Of a stretch of DNA of 64,000 nt, positions 11,743-22,240 are shown in pieces (the stretch's first letter is position 1; each line of letters opens with the position of its first letter). A model generated the notes under the pieces. The model did not search any database. It was not told the origin of the DNA and worked only from the letters and a program-made list of their open reading frames with translations. The DNA lies in the NCBI GenBank assembly GCA_013399015.1, contig VWZX01007460.1:1065611-1129610 (forward strand), written 5' to 3'. Position numbers and translations under genes: made by a program. The stretch is from Galbula dea (lineage: Eukaryota > Chordata > Aves > Piciformes > Galbulidae).

Positions 11743-12871
11743 GCCATTGTCTGTAGCTCAGAACGGAAATCTTTCCTCAGCCACTCTAAAAGCAGATTTC
11801 TAACTCCAAGTGGCCAGATTGTTTGTGTAACAGAAAGGAGAAAGATCATCTGGACAACGACAAAAAGAAGATAATACAAAACCTAATATATATTTTTGTA
11901 TTTAGTTCTAGTTTCCAATCTGTATAATGGGTATCTTCACTGATCGAGAGAAGGGAAGGGCTACTGCAGCTTCCAAAGCAATTTATGACCTGATTGTAAA
12001 ATAGCCTGTATAGTGTATAATAAGGATGATTTTTAGATGACAGATTGCTTTATCATGATACATGTAATTATATTTTTTGTAGGGGTCACAACTATGCTGA
12101 ATGGTAACCTGTACGAGTTGTGCTGTGTCTGGAGGTAGTGCTGCAGGCATCGGGCTTGAGTCCCCAGAGGAGTGCTCTGTCTGGAAAGGCAAACCTGTGG
12201 TCAGTGCCTGGGGGGGAGGCTTGGCTTTGTCCTCTAGCAAATCACTGTGGAAAACAAGTGGAAGCTGGGTGGAATACTCCTATCTGTATGGTTACCCTTC
12301 AGGAGTCACTGCTCCATCAGCCCTCTGCTGCCAAAACACCCCTGAGCCAGGGCTGTGTCTGTGTCTGCACAGTGCGGAACACAAGGGGTTCGTTTCCTGG
12401 ACAGCTTCACCTACCACAGCAAAAAAGAGCTGGGAAAATTTGGCAATAATGGGCAAACAGGTACCAGCAATCTGTGAGCACAGAGCAGAGGTTGTTCAGG
12501 ACACACCAATACCTTTCTGTCCTCAGCAAAACTAGGAAGCTACATTTTCAGCCTTTCTGAAATCTCCTTGGGAATGTTATGCCTGTTAAAAGAGGGGAAG
12601 AAGATTTTTGTGTTCAGTACTTGGGAGTAATATGTCTTTAATGAAAAGAAAAGGTAATGATGCTCTTCTCTTTGATCTGTAAAGAATATGCACATTTTGT
12701 AACAGTTACAGTGAAATTGATTCTCTTCGTTAGGATTTCAGCCCAGGTCAGTGGCCTGTTGGAGATACAGATAGGAGTTTTGTACCCTCGGGGCTTCAGG
12801 AGGAAAACTGCTTTTACCTAAGGGAATGTTCTTAAGAATTGCATCCCCAGATACCTCAATTTGAGCTGGTG

Positions 12872-12934
12872 TGGATGGGTGAGGTGGGGGGGGAGTGTGG
12901 ATGGGGGGGAGGGAGGTCTGGGGGTGTGGGGGTG
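12872..12934 (+). repeat. G-run tract in NR3C1 3' UTR
   Basis: The segment contains repeated GGGG to GGGGGGGG runs separated by short GA, TGT or AGT spacers. This is a G-quadruplex-capable composition on the transcript strand. Confidence 0.75.
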
Positions 12935-13366
12935 CCTGCAGGTGTGCAGACCCTCCTGGAGTTGTGCACACAGAGATCCAAAACTTTTCCTTTGTTGTTG
13001 TTTTCTTTGTGCCAGCGTAAAACTTCAGTGCAGTGAACACCAAGTAATGCTCACCATGCTGAGAGAACTGGGAGGTAGTGTAGAAGAGAGGCTCTCTACC
13101 CCTTTCTGTCTATATGCCTGTATATTAATTTTTAGTTTATGGATTTAAGGAAAAAAAGCAAAAAAGCAAAAAAAAAAAGGCAAGTGTGATGTTAGAAGAG
13201 AGCAAAGTGTCCTGTACGTGCTGTTGAGCTTTGAACTTCACCACTCAGAGCCTGTAGTGCTTGTGTAGGCAGTGAGAAGTCCACGTTGTGTGTGTCTGTG
13301 TCTGTGTAGCCGTGGGTAGAATCTGCACTCTGGATAAAGCAGGGAGAATTCTGACCTGGTCTCTTA

Positions 13367-13374
13367 GTGCCTTA
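13367..13374 (+). promoter_or_regulatory. Second miR-124 8-mer seed match
   Basis: GTGCCTTA matches the miR-124 seed with a terminal A, the strongest site class. It lies immediately upstream of the second CpG-rich stretch and outside the blocks I recognise as shared with mammals, so it may be lineage-specific. Confidence 0.45.
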
Positions 13375-13533
13375 TCACAAAGTGCATGCACCGACCGAGG
13401 GATGGCGGCGGCTCCGGGCACGCCCGTGCCCTGCAGCTGGGAATGGCCTTAGTGGGAGAGGGGATGCGGAGGAGGAGCTGCCTGGCTACCGCCCCAGCAC
13501 CAGCGGCAGGAGACGCGGGGGGTGAGGAGCTCC

Positions 13534-13570
13534 GGGAGGGAGGGAGGGAAGGAGGGAGGGGGCTGGGGGC
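13534..13570 (+). repeat. (GGGA)n purine tract in NR3C1 3' UTR
   Basis: A GGGAGGGAGGGAGGGAAGG-type run of near-perfect GGGA units continues into further G runs. Four adjacent G3 blocks with one-base loops satisfy the usual G-quadruplex pattern on the transcript strand. Confidence 0.85.
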
Positions 13571-14099
13571 GATCATTCCATGGGGGCTGAAACATGCCCT
13601 TGCCGTCGAGGAAGTGCCTGGATGAACGTCAGCGAAATCCTGTTCCCCGTAGTCGAACTTGAGCGAGGGAAGGACTGCAGGGGTCGTAGCTTGGAGCGAG
13701 GTCTGGAGCTGGCTCTGTCTGAGACACGAGAGAGAGAAGCTCTGCCCTGAGCCCAGCCTGCAACCAGGGGTTGCTGATCCATCCATCTCACATAGGAACC
13801 AAATTGGTCAGGAGGAGGAGGAGGGGGCCGGGGCCTCTTTGGAGCCTCTCCCTCCTTGCCTGGCAGAAGGCTGTGTGTGACAATAGCCCCCACCTCCATC
13901 AGCACCTAGTCAGCGATGTGTCATTACTCTATTTTGTATATTAAAGGAAGGGTATTTACTGGGGACAAATCCTATATCATACCTGTGTATGGCATTATTA
14001 AAAATAATCAAAAATGAAAAAAAAATCATTATTTTTATCACAGTAATTTTAAAACAGCATAAAAAAAAGAAAGGAATTAAACCAGTGACTCCTGTTTCA

Positions 14100-14105
14100 A
14101 ATAAA
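14100..14105 (+). terminator. NR3C1: NR3C1 proximal poly(A) signal
   Basis: AATAAA is followed by AGTTGTAGTTTTTTATTC, a T-rich downstream stretch. The whole block resembles the mammalian 3' UTR as I recall it. ATTAAA variants also occur just upstream at 13940 and 14076. Confidence 0.7.
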
Positions 14106-14328
14106 AGTTGTAGTTTTTTATTCATGCTGAATAATTCTGTAGTAACAAGTCTGTAGTTTTCACCTCCTCAGTGAACTGTTGGACTGTAAAAGCTTGTGTG
14201 GAATTGTTGAACATTTATTTTTTCATTTAAATTTGCTGTTCTGGTAAGACAGAGCCACACATCTGTACAGAGGTTGCAGTAAATGTCAGCCATTTACAGC
14301 AATGCTGAAGAATGGACAGAAACCATAT

Positions 14329-14334
14329 AATAAA
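14329..14334 (+). terminator. NR3C1: NR3C1 distal poly(A) signal
   Basis: AATAAA lies in the context catataataaaattctgc, followed by a run of ten T residues. The preceding block (about 14205-14310) resembles the end of the mammalian NR3C1 transcript. I take cleavage at about 14350 as the gene's 3' end. Confidence 0.8.
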
Positions 14335-14580
14335 ATTCTGCTTTTTTTTTTCATTCCATGGCTCCAAAATGCTTTTGTGGAGTTTTTGCTGCCTACCTGG
14401 GAAGGGCTGGTCCTGGCAACTGATGCAGGTCACTTCTGTTTTTGTTCTTCAGCTCCTATGCCAACATTATTTCTCCTGGAGCTCGTTGCTTGCCCTCATG
14501 AGGTTCTGGAGTGGCAGAGTTTCTGATGATTCAGTGAACTGGAGAGGATTCCATTCTCCCACATCTGACTGGGTTTGCCA

Positions 14581-14660
14581 TTCACAGAATCACTGTGGTT
14601 GGAAGAGACCTCTAAGATCACCAAGTCCAACCATTACCTCTCCCCATCCCTTCCTAACAG
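14581..14660 (-). mobile_element. CR1 LINE 3'-end fragment
   Basis: It begins ttcacagaatcactgtggtt, then ggaagagacctctaagatc and accaagtccaaccatt: the CR1 3' terminus in reverse complement, truncated after about 80 bp. It starts about 230 bp past the NR3C1 poly(A) region. Confidence 0.85.
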
Positions 14661-16302
14661 CCAGAGGGGAGCTGGGACCATGTTCTCTGAGCAAACTGAG
14701 AGCAGGGCAGTGGGTGGGAAGCTGTCAGGGCAGTTAAGCTGAGAGCAGCAGCACAAAGGGGAGCTAGAAACAACAATCAGACAGGATTTCAGCTTTGGGT
14801 TGTTCCCACAATGTTTCTGAACCATTTGGTAGGTGTCAGGATGTTGGTAAAGCTCCTTCCTGAGGCAGGTACTGGATGGCAGTAAGTCAGTGACGGGAGG
14901 AAAATGGAACACAAAGAACTGGGGTTTTCCCACTGGAAATCTCATTTCCCATTCCTGGTTCCTTTCACTCCTCTTTGAGGCATGATTTCAGCTCCTGGAA
15001 TGGCCTAAAATTGGGGAGCAGTCGTGAGAGGATGGCAGCACCCTGGGGACTGTGGCAGCAGCTGGGGTCCCAGGGTGGTGGTGGGTCCCTCCCCAAGGGT
15101 CTGTGGTTGCTCAGGAGGTCAAAGGGCTGTTCCTCAGTCACCTTTAAGCCCTCCCTTTGGAGATGGGATACTTGGGATAGTGTCTTCTGTGTGGGATTTG
15201 GGTTTGTTTTTTTTTTGTCTGATTGCATCATGCAGAGCTGTCTGCTCAGGGCACAGAAACCCCCCAGAGCTTTTCAAAGCAGGAGGGGGCAGAAAGTGGG
15301 TCTGGGGTGGGGGGAACCACACCATCCTGGGAAGGGATACTGGGCTGTGGGAGTCCAGTCTGAGGATTCAAACTCTCCTTAGGGCCCATGGGGTGGGGAT
15401 GGGACCCTGCAAATCATGGGCATAAAACTCTAAAAGCAGAATTTAACCAAACCTGTGAGAAATCATCTCCCAAATGAGTGATGCTGAAAAGTCCCTCCCT
15501 GGGGATGGTGGAAAGGACCTTGGCCATGGTATTCTCACAGCTCCCAAAGATCCTTTCCCTGCCATGTGAGTTGTGAAAAAGCAAAGTGTCTTCAAACCAT
15601 CAGTAAATAAAACTGCTGAATTTATTCCTTCGCTTTCTTTGCCCCCATGGAACAGCAGAGTGAGATTCATGCTGTAATAAACTCTCATTTCATAGCACCA
15701 TGAAATGCCAGGCTCCCAGCAGAGAATGATTCCTTGGGCTTGATTGCAATTAAAACAAAGGATGACATAAATTTCACTTTGTCCTTTCCAAGCCTGGTGG
15801 CTGCAGGCTGGGGGGCAGAGGCAGTCCAGGATCCATGAGAAGTGTAACAACTCTGAAGAGCTGCTTTAAGGAGATCCAGCAACCACTGAGCTAAACCAAC
15901 TACGCAGCTACAGCATCCACAGCAGCAGCTCAGGCTCCAGAACACTTCATGGCAGAGCCATGTCAGTTAGGAAAGGTCTTCACATTCCACCTGAGCTCCC
16001 TGATTGCATTTCCAACTTCACTGACATCAAAAGCATCTGTGAAAGAAGTGCTACAAAGGTTAGCCTCAGCTGTTCCCCTGCTTCAGCAGCAGCGTGTCCC
16101 CTGCTTTGGGCACACATGGCTTTGCTACACAAGACCCAAATCCTGGGACTTTTACAGGAAAAAAGAAGACTCCCTGGCCATAGAGTCACTCATCTGACAG
16201 CAGGCTCCAATGTCCCCAGGGCACTGGCTGGCTTCACCTCCACAGGACACACAGCAAGGTTGAGTCACTTCCTTATCAAGATAACTAAGATTTCATTTAT
16301 TA

Positions 16303-16340
16303 AGACTGGGAGAGACCTCGAAGATCATCAAGTGCCTTGG
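16303..16340 (-). mobile_element. Possible CR1 3'-end remnant
   Basis: gactgggagagacctcgaag followed by atcatcaag matches the conserved CR1 tail words in reverse complement, but fewer than 40 bp are recognisable. Confidence 0.45.
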
Positions 16341-17060
16341 TGGACCTGAAGATATTCTCTATAGTGCAGGTACATTTTAGAACCAAAGGAAAGTGTAACT
16401 GGTGGCCTTGTCACCAGAGAAACCCTCCAAGGGGTTCATGGAGCTGCAACGCCTGAGCCCAGGGAGCAGCTGGTAAACACCTTGCTCTGGAGCAGACCTG
16501 GAGGAGTGGTGAAGGCAGGAAAGAGTCTTCTTCACGAGGTCATCAGCTTGGCACAGCTCCACAGGGTAATTAAAGATCTTCTCCGAGGTCACAGCAGGGA
16601 ACTTTTAAGTTTAAAACAACAACAACAAAAATAACGAGTGGAATCCTTCTAATTCTAGCCTGTGGAAACCGAGGGGAAACTGCTGACACAGCATCGCCCA
16701 CAGCCACTAATTGAGCTGCTAATGGCCGTGGCCAGGGGTGACACTTTCTGCCTGAGCTGATAATATGCTGCAGAAAGTGACCCATTGTGCCCAGAGGCGT
16801 GAACTGGGCACAGCTGGGAGAGACTGGAGCTGCCACTGCAGGAGCTGAGTGAGGAGGACTTGGATCCCCTCCCAGGCTGCAGCCAAACGCAGCTTCTGCT
16901 CCCTCACAATCCCAACAGGGATTTGGCTTTTAGTTTATTAGTATTATTTCTTTCTTAGCACTTGCTGGGAGGTTGTTTGGGTTTGGCTTATGAGGGAATG
17001 GTTCTTTGTTTCAAGAAGAATGAGTGTGAGGAGCTCAGCGTTGGGCTGATGGGGGACAGC

Positions 17061-17140
17061 TCGTCCTGCTCCACCACAGCTTGTCCTCCTCCATCATAGC
17101 TCATCCTGCTCCATCGCAGCTCACCCTGCTCCACCACAGC
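17061..17140. repeat. Minisatellite, four 20-bp units
   Basis: Four consecutive 20-bp units share the pattern T(C/T)(G/A)(T/C)CCT(G/C)CTCCA(C/T)C(A/G)(C/T)AGC: units start at 17061, 17081, 17101 and 17121 with no gaps. The array is short and intergenic. Confidence 0.9.
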
Positions 17141-17601
17141 TCTTTACTGCTCTGGGCAAGGGTCTCAGACCCTCCAGCCCTGGTGGGAAGGGTTCATGCT
17201 CTCAGGGACACAGATTCCCACTTGGCAGCATCCTTGGTGAAAGCCAGAGGGTGTTGGGGACCCAGGGAGCATGGACGACAGCTCAGCCACCCCAGTACCT
17301 AGCTGACCCAGAAAGGTTTTTGGTTGGTTGGTTGTTTTTCCCCTCTTTCCTTTCTGTTTCCTCTCTTTTTCCCCCCATTTTCTTCCTATTCTTTTTTTCT
17401 GAAGCAGGCCAGGCTGCACTCAGCACCCAGCACTTCCCAGCATCCTGCTGCCAGAGCCTTCAGCAGAGACAAGGGACAACAACTGGGACAAGTCTCCTTT
17501 GCTCACAGCTGGTGTCTGGGGAGGGTAGGGGCAGAGACAGTGCTTAGCAGTCACAAGGCTTTTACACACACAAAGGCAGCTACATACATACACATATATA
17601 G

Positions 17602-17965
17602 TCACAGAATTGTTTAGGCTGGAAAAGACCTTTAACATCACCAAGTCCAACCATTACCCAGCACTGCCTGGTCACCACTAACCCATGGCCCTCAGCACCA
17701 CATCTCCATGTATCTTAAACCCCTCTGGGGATGGTGACCCCACCACTGCCCTGGGCAGCCTGGGCCAATGCCTAAACCCTCTGCCAGGGAAGAAATTGTT
17801 CCTAATGTCCAACCTGAGCCTCACCTGGTGCAACTTGAGGCTGTTTCCTCTTGGCCTATCAGTTGTTACCTGGGAGAAGAGAACAATTCCCCCCTGGCTC
17901 TCATCTCATTTCAGGGAGTTGGAGAGAGTAAGGTTTCCCCTGAGCCTCCTCTTCTCTGGATACAG
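17602..17965 (-). mobile_element. CR1 LINE fragment, about 360 bp
   Basis: It runs from the 3' terminus (cacagaattgtttaggctgg) through the blocks ccatggccctcagcaccaca, gggcagcctgggccaatgcc and gaagaaattgttcctaatgt to cccctgagcctcctcttctc. It matches the copies at 53104 and 57457 block for block, so it is the same CR1 subfamily, 5'-truncated. Confidence 0.93.
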
Positions 17966-18035
17966 ATATAGCTATAAATGTAGCTATAGTAGGATATACA
18001 TGCATGTATCCTGAGATATGTGTGTATTTCTATAT

Positions 18036-18260
18036 GGGTGTGGTGGTGGGGGTGTGTGTGTATATATATATATATATAAAAAAATATATATGGTCCCTTC
18101 CAACCCCTAACATTCTATGATCATAGCTCTGTGTGTGTGTCCTGAGATGTGTGTTTGTATGTGTGTGTGTATATATGCATATGTGTGTGCATGTATCTAC
18201 ACACGTGTGTGTATACACACATACGTACATATCCCCACACGTGTGTGTGTGTGTCTCCTC
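18036..18260. repeat. TG/TA simple-sequence region
   Basis: Several alternating purine-pyrimidine runs, (TG)n, (TA)n and (CA)n, alternate over about 220 bp, interrupted at 18088-18120 by a scrap of CR1 tail. A perfect 16-bp palindrome, tgtgtgtatacacaca, lies at 18206-18221. Such runs can adopt Z-form or cruciform structure. The long open frames across it are simple-sequence artefacts. Confidence 0.9.
18088..18120 (+). mobile_element. CR1 3'-terminal scrap inside simple sequence
   Basis: ggtcccttccaacccctaac followed by attctatgatc is the extreme CR1 3' end. It is embedded between TA/TG-rich runs on both sides, which suggests the microsatellite grew around or from a CR1 tail. Confidence 0.75.
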
Positions 18261-18734
18261 CCAGCTCTGTGCCCCAGTGCCAGGTGCCTCCCTCAGCAGT
18301 GAGCAGTGCTAGCCTCCTGCTGCACATGCATGTTGCCATATTTCAGCCCTGACAGTTATTTGCAAGAGGGAGGAGAGAGGGGAAGAAAAACCAACCCAGA
18401 CCCCAAACAACAGAACAAGCTCTGGCCTGACCAGGAGTTAGGAGTAATGCAGTAAAGCCAGCAGAGAGCCAACCACGGGGCAGAAGACCTCTGCCCTCTG
18501 CTTGTCCAGGGAGGGTCTCTGCCATGGGGAAGTGTCCCTGGGACACTGAATTTTGGGGTGGGATGGACATGCAGGGAAAGGCAGCAGTGCCATTGTGCTG
18601 TGGTTGCTTGCATCCTCTCGCTGGTTGCAGGATATGTCAGGTGGTCAGTGTTTGTAAACTATTTAGTACTAAAGAATAACATTAGTATCTTCAACTGCTA
18701 CAGAGTATATATACAGATAATGTTACATATGTCA

Positions 18735-19250
18735 GCAGCAGGGCAGGAAGGGGATTGTGCCTCTGCTCTGCTCTGGGGAGACCTCAGCTGCAGTGCTGGG
18801 GCCAGCTCTGGAGTCCTCAGCACAGCACAGACAAGGACCTGGGGGAGCAGCTCCTGAGGAGAAGTGATCTGAGGGCTGGAACCAATCTGCTGTGAGGCCA
18901 GGCTGAGAGAGTTGGGGTTGTTCAGCCTGGAGATGAGAAGGCTCCAGGGAGACCTTCCTGCAGCCTTGCAGTGCTTCAAGGAGCCTAGAAGAAAGCTGGG
19001 GACAGACTCTATAGCAGGACCTGTTGGGACAGGACAAAGGCTTATGGTTTGAAACTAAAAGAGGGGAGATTTAGACTAGACTCAACTGAAGGTGATGTCC
19101 CAGGCTGCCCAGAGAGGTGGGAGATGTCCCATCCCTGGAACCGTCCCAGCTCAGGTTGTCTGCAGCTGTGAGCAACCTGCTCCAGTTGCAGATGTCGCTG
19201 CTGGCTGCAGGGGGGTTGGACTAGGTGAGCTTTCACAGTCCCTTCTTCCC
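18735..19250 (+). mobile_element. CR1 LINE fragment, about 515 bp
   Basis: The copy carries the 3' UTR-proximal CR1 blocks in order: tgctctggggagacctcagc, ggggttgttcagcctggaga, gaggtgggagatgtcccatc, agcaacctgctccagttgca and ggggttggactaggtgagc. It is 5'-truncated. Open frames across it on both strands are remnants, not genes. Confidence 0.95.
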
Positions 19251-20788
19251 CAGCCCCGGTTGTGCTCCTGCATGAAGCAATCCTAAATTCAAACCTAAAC
19301 AACAAACCCCACATCATTTTTTTTTTAATTCCTCATTTCTTTCATGCACTTTTCTTTTTCTTCCTCTTTGCCTGGCAGGCAGCAGAGCTGTGGCTGAGCT
19401 GCACGTGTTCCTACCACAAAGAAGGGAAGTTCCTTTCCTTTCCACAAGGCTCAAACCAGAGCAATTACCAATTAAAAAAAAATAACAATAAAATAAAATC
19501 TCCAACCCAACCCTTGGCAAACCAAAAGGCACTTGAGGGACATTGCTCTCACACCCTCCCTCATTTCTGGAGGTGCTTCCTTCCAGGTGGAGGTCAGACC
19601 TTTTGCCCACCCACATCCTTGGGCCAAATCCTGGCCCACTCTGGGACCAGGGGTTCCTGGTGACTCAGGGTCTCCTGAGCCATGGGGACCAGGGTGGCTG
19701 ATGAAGACAGTGCCCCTTAGTCCTCCCTCACCACGGCCAGCCCTGGCTCCCACCCACAGCTGCTGGGATTTGCTGAGCATAATGGGTCTCAAAAAGCTGA
19801 AAGCTGTTGGTCTAAATATAATCATTGTTGCTGGGGAAATAAATAATAAACAGAGGAGTGATTATGATCTGGTGGTGTAATTGGCTCTCCTGATGGTGGC
19901 TGCTGGGCCAGCCCCAGGCTTTCAGAGGAGCAGGAGGTTCAGGTACCAGGACAAGGCAGAGCAAAGTTGGGTTCACAAAAAAACCCAAACCACAACATAT
20001 AAAAAACCAAACAAAACCAACCCCAAATTTAAATAAAAAGCAACAATCAAACGAAGGCAGGCATGGGCCAGGAGAAGCATCTGCATTTCCCATCCCCAGA
20101 AATATTCATTATAGATTATGACTAGAACAAAAACCATGAAGGTCTAAAAAGCCACAGGCAAAACATCTCCAGCAGGAAGGTGCTTCCACCCCTCCCTACG
20201 TGTGCAGCTCCACGGAGAGCCACGGGAGGAGGCAGCACAGCTTTGCCTCTGCGGGCACCTCCCCAGCCCCGCGGCGGCAGCTGGACCTCGGGCAGAAGTT
20301 CCTGCACCCCAGGCTCCAGCGAGGAGGACACTGTGCTGCAATGGGGCTGGCTGCTGGCCAGGACAGTAGCTCTCCCTCAGGAGCGAGTTAGAGGTAAACA
20401 TCATTAGAATAAACTTGTTTGTACAAGAGCTGCTCTGACAGCAGCTGGAAAGACGAGTTCAAACCCGAACCCACAGTCGCTTGCTGCTGCTGCAGCAGCT
20501 GCAGGTCCTGGCTGGTGGAACTGCAGCGCCATGGGGTGTCACCAACCCCAACCCCAACCCCTCCAGGCTGGCCCCAGGCAGAGGGGAGCCACAGTGGTGA
20601 CAAATATTTCTCAGTGTGGGCTTCAGAAAACCTCTTTGGTAGCTGAATGAATAGCAGAAAGCAGCCAAGGAGGTGGATGATGTTGTCCCACCAAGTAGAA
20701 ACAAGCAGCTCTGTGTACATAAAGGCCCCAGCAGTTTTCTCTCAAACCCCACATCCCCACCGAGGTTTGCACAAAGCTAAGTTGGTTT

Positions 20789-20794
20789 TTTATT
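20789..20794 (-). terminator. Candidate distal poly(A) signal for ARHGAP26
   Basis: The minus strand reads AATAAA, followed about 25-45 bases downstream by a GT-rich element (minus-strand reading ggtggggatgtggggtttg). If used, it would give ARHGAP26 a 3' UTR of about 6 kb. The motif pair is convincing, but the link to the gene is inference. Confidence 0.4.
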
Positions 20795-20811
20795 CCTTTG
20801 GTTCACAGCAG

Positions 20812-21150
20812 ATGGAATCCCAGAATCCCAAAAGCATGGTTGGGCTGGAAGGGACCTCTGGGGATCAGCCAGTCCAACCCCCTGCTCCAGCAGGGCACTC
20901 ACAGCAGCTTGCCCAGGGTCACCTCCAGCTGTCTTCAGAATCTCTCCACACAAGGAGAATCCACAGCCTCTCTGGGCAGCCTGGGCCAGGGCTCCAACAC
21001 CCTCACACCAAACAAGCTTCTCCTTAGGTGTTCAGGTGGCACCTCCTGAGTTCCAGTTTGTGGCCAGTGCCCCTTGGCCTGTCCCTGTGCAGCACTGAGC
21101 AGAGTCTGGCCCCAGCCTCCTGCCCCCAGCCTTGCTCAGCATTGCCACTG
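20812..21150 (-). mobile_element. CR1 LINE fragment, about 340 bp
   Basis: From the 3' end (ggaatcccagaatcccaaaa) it passes through ctgctccagcagggcactca, ccacagcctctctgggcagc, aacaagcttctccttaggtg and gagcagagtctggccccagc. It is the same subfamily as the copies at 29068, 31470, 40192 and 55998. Confidence 0.95.
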
Positions 21151-22159
21151 CTTTAGGCGTGAGGATCTGCTCACGTTGTTGCCCCATGGTGACACACCAG
21201 GATGGTGGATGCTCTCCAGCCAGCTCAGCATGGGCCACATGCTCTCCCATCCCTCATTCCTGATCGTTCCTGCAAGCACCAAGTGATCCCCTTGGAGCTC
21301 TCCCATAAGGGCAGGGTCAGGCCACATCCCCAGCACTCTCCCCACCAAATCCTGGCTGGCTGCTGCTCCTGCTCTGTGGGAAGCAGGACAGAACTTGTGG
21401 CAGGGATGTGGGATGGGGTGGGTGACAGTGAGACCTCAAACACCACCTGTGCCCCTCAACCTTCCTCTAGTTCACTGCAGCAGTGACTGAAGTCACCTCA
21501 GTCCCTACCTGAGGAAGGTTACCTACAGGGCACAGAAGGGAGCCCAGCGCTGAAGGGACACGTTCTGCTCAGCAGCTGCATGGCATTTCAATTATTCCAA
21601 CAAAGCAGAAAGCTCAGAGCAATTAGAGTTTGCACATTTGGGCTAATTCAAGTTTTCAGCTTTTGGGAAATAAAGATTAAAAGCAAGGTGGGGTTTTGTG
21701 TTTGTTTGTTTTAAGAAATAGCCACTTAAAGTTCTGTCTCTGGGTGTCAGGCAAGGCAAAGCAGGCTGTAATTTAGCACAACTGTCTGACAGCTCACGAG
21801 GTAGCACCTAGCTATTACCTATTATAAATCCTCCCTCCTGCTAATGAAGCTTATTCTTGCTCCTAAACCTCAGACAAAAGGGTCTAGAGAAATCACACCT
21901 GAGCTCTAAAACTCACTGACGCACTCAGGAAGGGGAAAGAAAGCCAAAAGCCCAACCAACACCCCACCCCAGCAGCTGGGTACCTTGGAAATCTGCTGCT
22001 GGGCTCAAATGAGCTGAGGAAGGGCAGGGAAGATGGTCTGGGTGTGGGAGTGATGGTGGAGCTTCAAGAAATCCGTTTCCATAGGCAGGTGTCTGTGTCC
22101 CTGCTCAGCTCTCCAGGCTCTGCCCCAGCATTGCATCCCAACAGCTGCTGCCACTCCCC

Positions 22160-22240
22160 AAGCCAGCTACCCTAGCCAATTAGATAATTGATTAATTAAA
22201 TACCTGCAAATTGATCACAGCTGTTGTTAATCTGTGAGTT
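22160..22240. other. AT-rich TAAT-word cluster
   Basis: Within 80 bp the sequence has CCAATTAG, ATAATTGATTAATTAAAT, CAAATTGATC and TTGTTAATC, a dense set of homeodomain-type cores in otherwise GC-rich surroundings. A regulatory role is only suggested. Confidence 0.4.

Larger units (their letters stand above)
1..14350 (+). other. NR3C1: NR3C1 gene, 3' portion (glucocorticoid receptor)
   Basis: This span is the 3' end of the gene for the glucocorticoid receptor, a cytoplasmic-to-nuclear steroid-activated transcription factor of nuclear receptor family 3C. Three coding exons with correct splice sites and continuous phase encode the last 146 or so residues of the ligand-binding domain, followed by a long 3' UTR. 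Exon sizes of 131 and 158 bp and a 50-codon last exon are those I know for human exons 7, 8 and 9. The N-terminal transactivation domain, the DNA-binding domain and the first half of the ligand-binding domain lie upstream of the window. The gene converges on ARHGAP26, as in other amniotes. The 3' boundary is set by the distal poly(A) signal at 14329 and is approximate. Confidence 0.96.
10090..14350 (+). other. NR3C1: NR3C1 3' UTR
   Basis: The long last exon continues about 4.26 kb after the stop codon. Several blocks resemble the human 3' UTR as I remember it: just after the stop (ctgccttaat), at about 10540-10650 (tttacaagtgtatatcagaa), at about 11708-11760, at about 11985-12090, and at about 13920-14345 including both poly(A) signals. 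Between them are T-rich and A-rich runs (10507-10523, 10869-10882, 11078-11091), two CpG-rich stretches (about 11300-11660 and 13385-13800) and a G-run region (about 12872-12934). Short open frames across this span are not supported as genes. The end is inferred from the poly(A) signal at 14329. Confidence 0.9.

Noticed and set aside
12573..12581. aatgttatg word reading N-V-M, as at the start of human GR-beta
   Set aside because: No AG acceptor precedes it, and its flanks match an earlier part of the human UTR, before exon 9-beta. The following residues do not resemble the beta tail.
18117..18352. Overlapping Cys/Val/Tyr-rich open frames on both strands
   Set aside because: They are translations of TG/CA microsatellite in several frames.
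20541..20562. Short (CCCCAA)n run resembling a ciliate telomere repeat
   Set aside because: There are only about three units in unique DNA, without the vertebrate TTAGGG repeat; simple sequence is enough.
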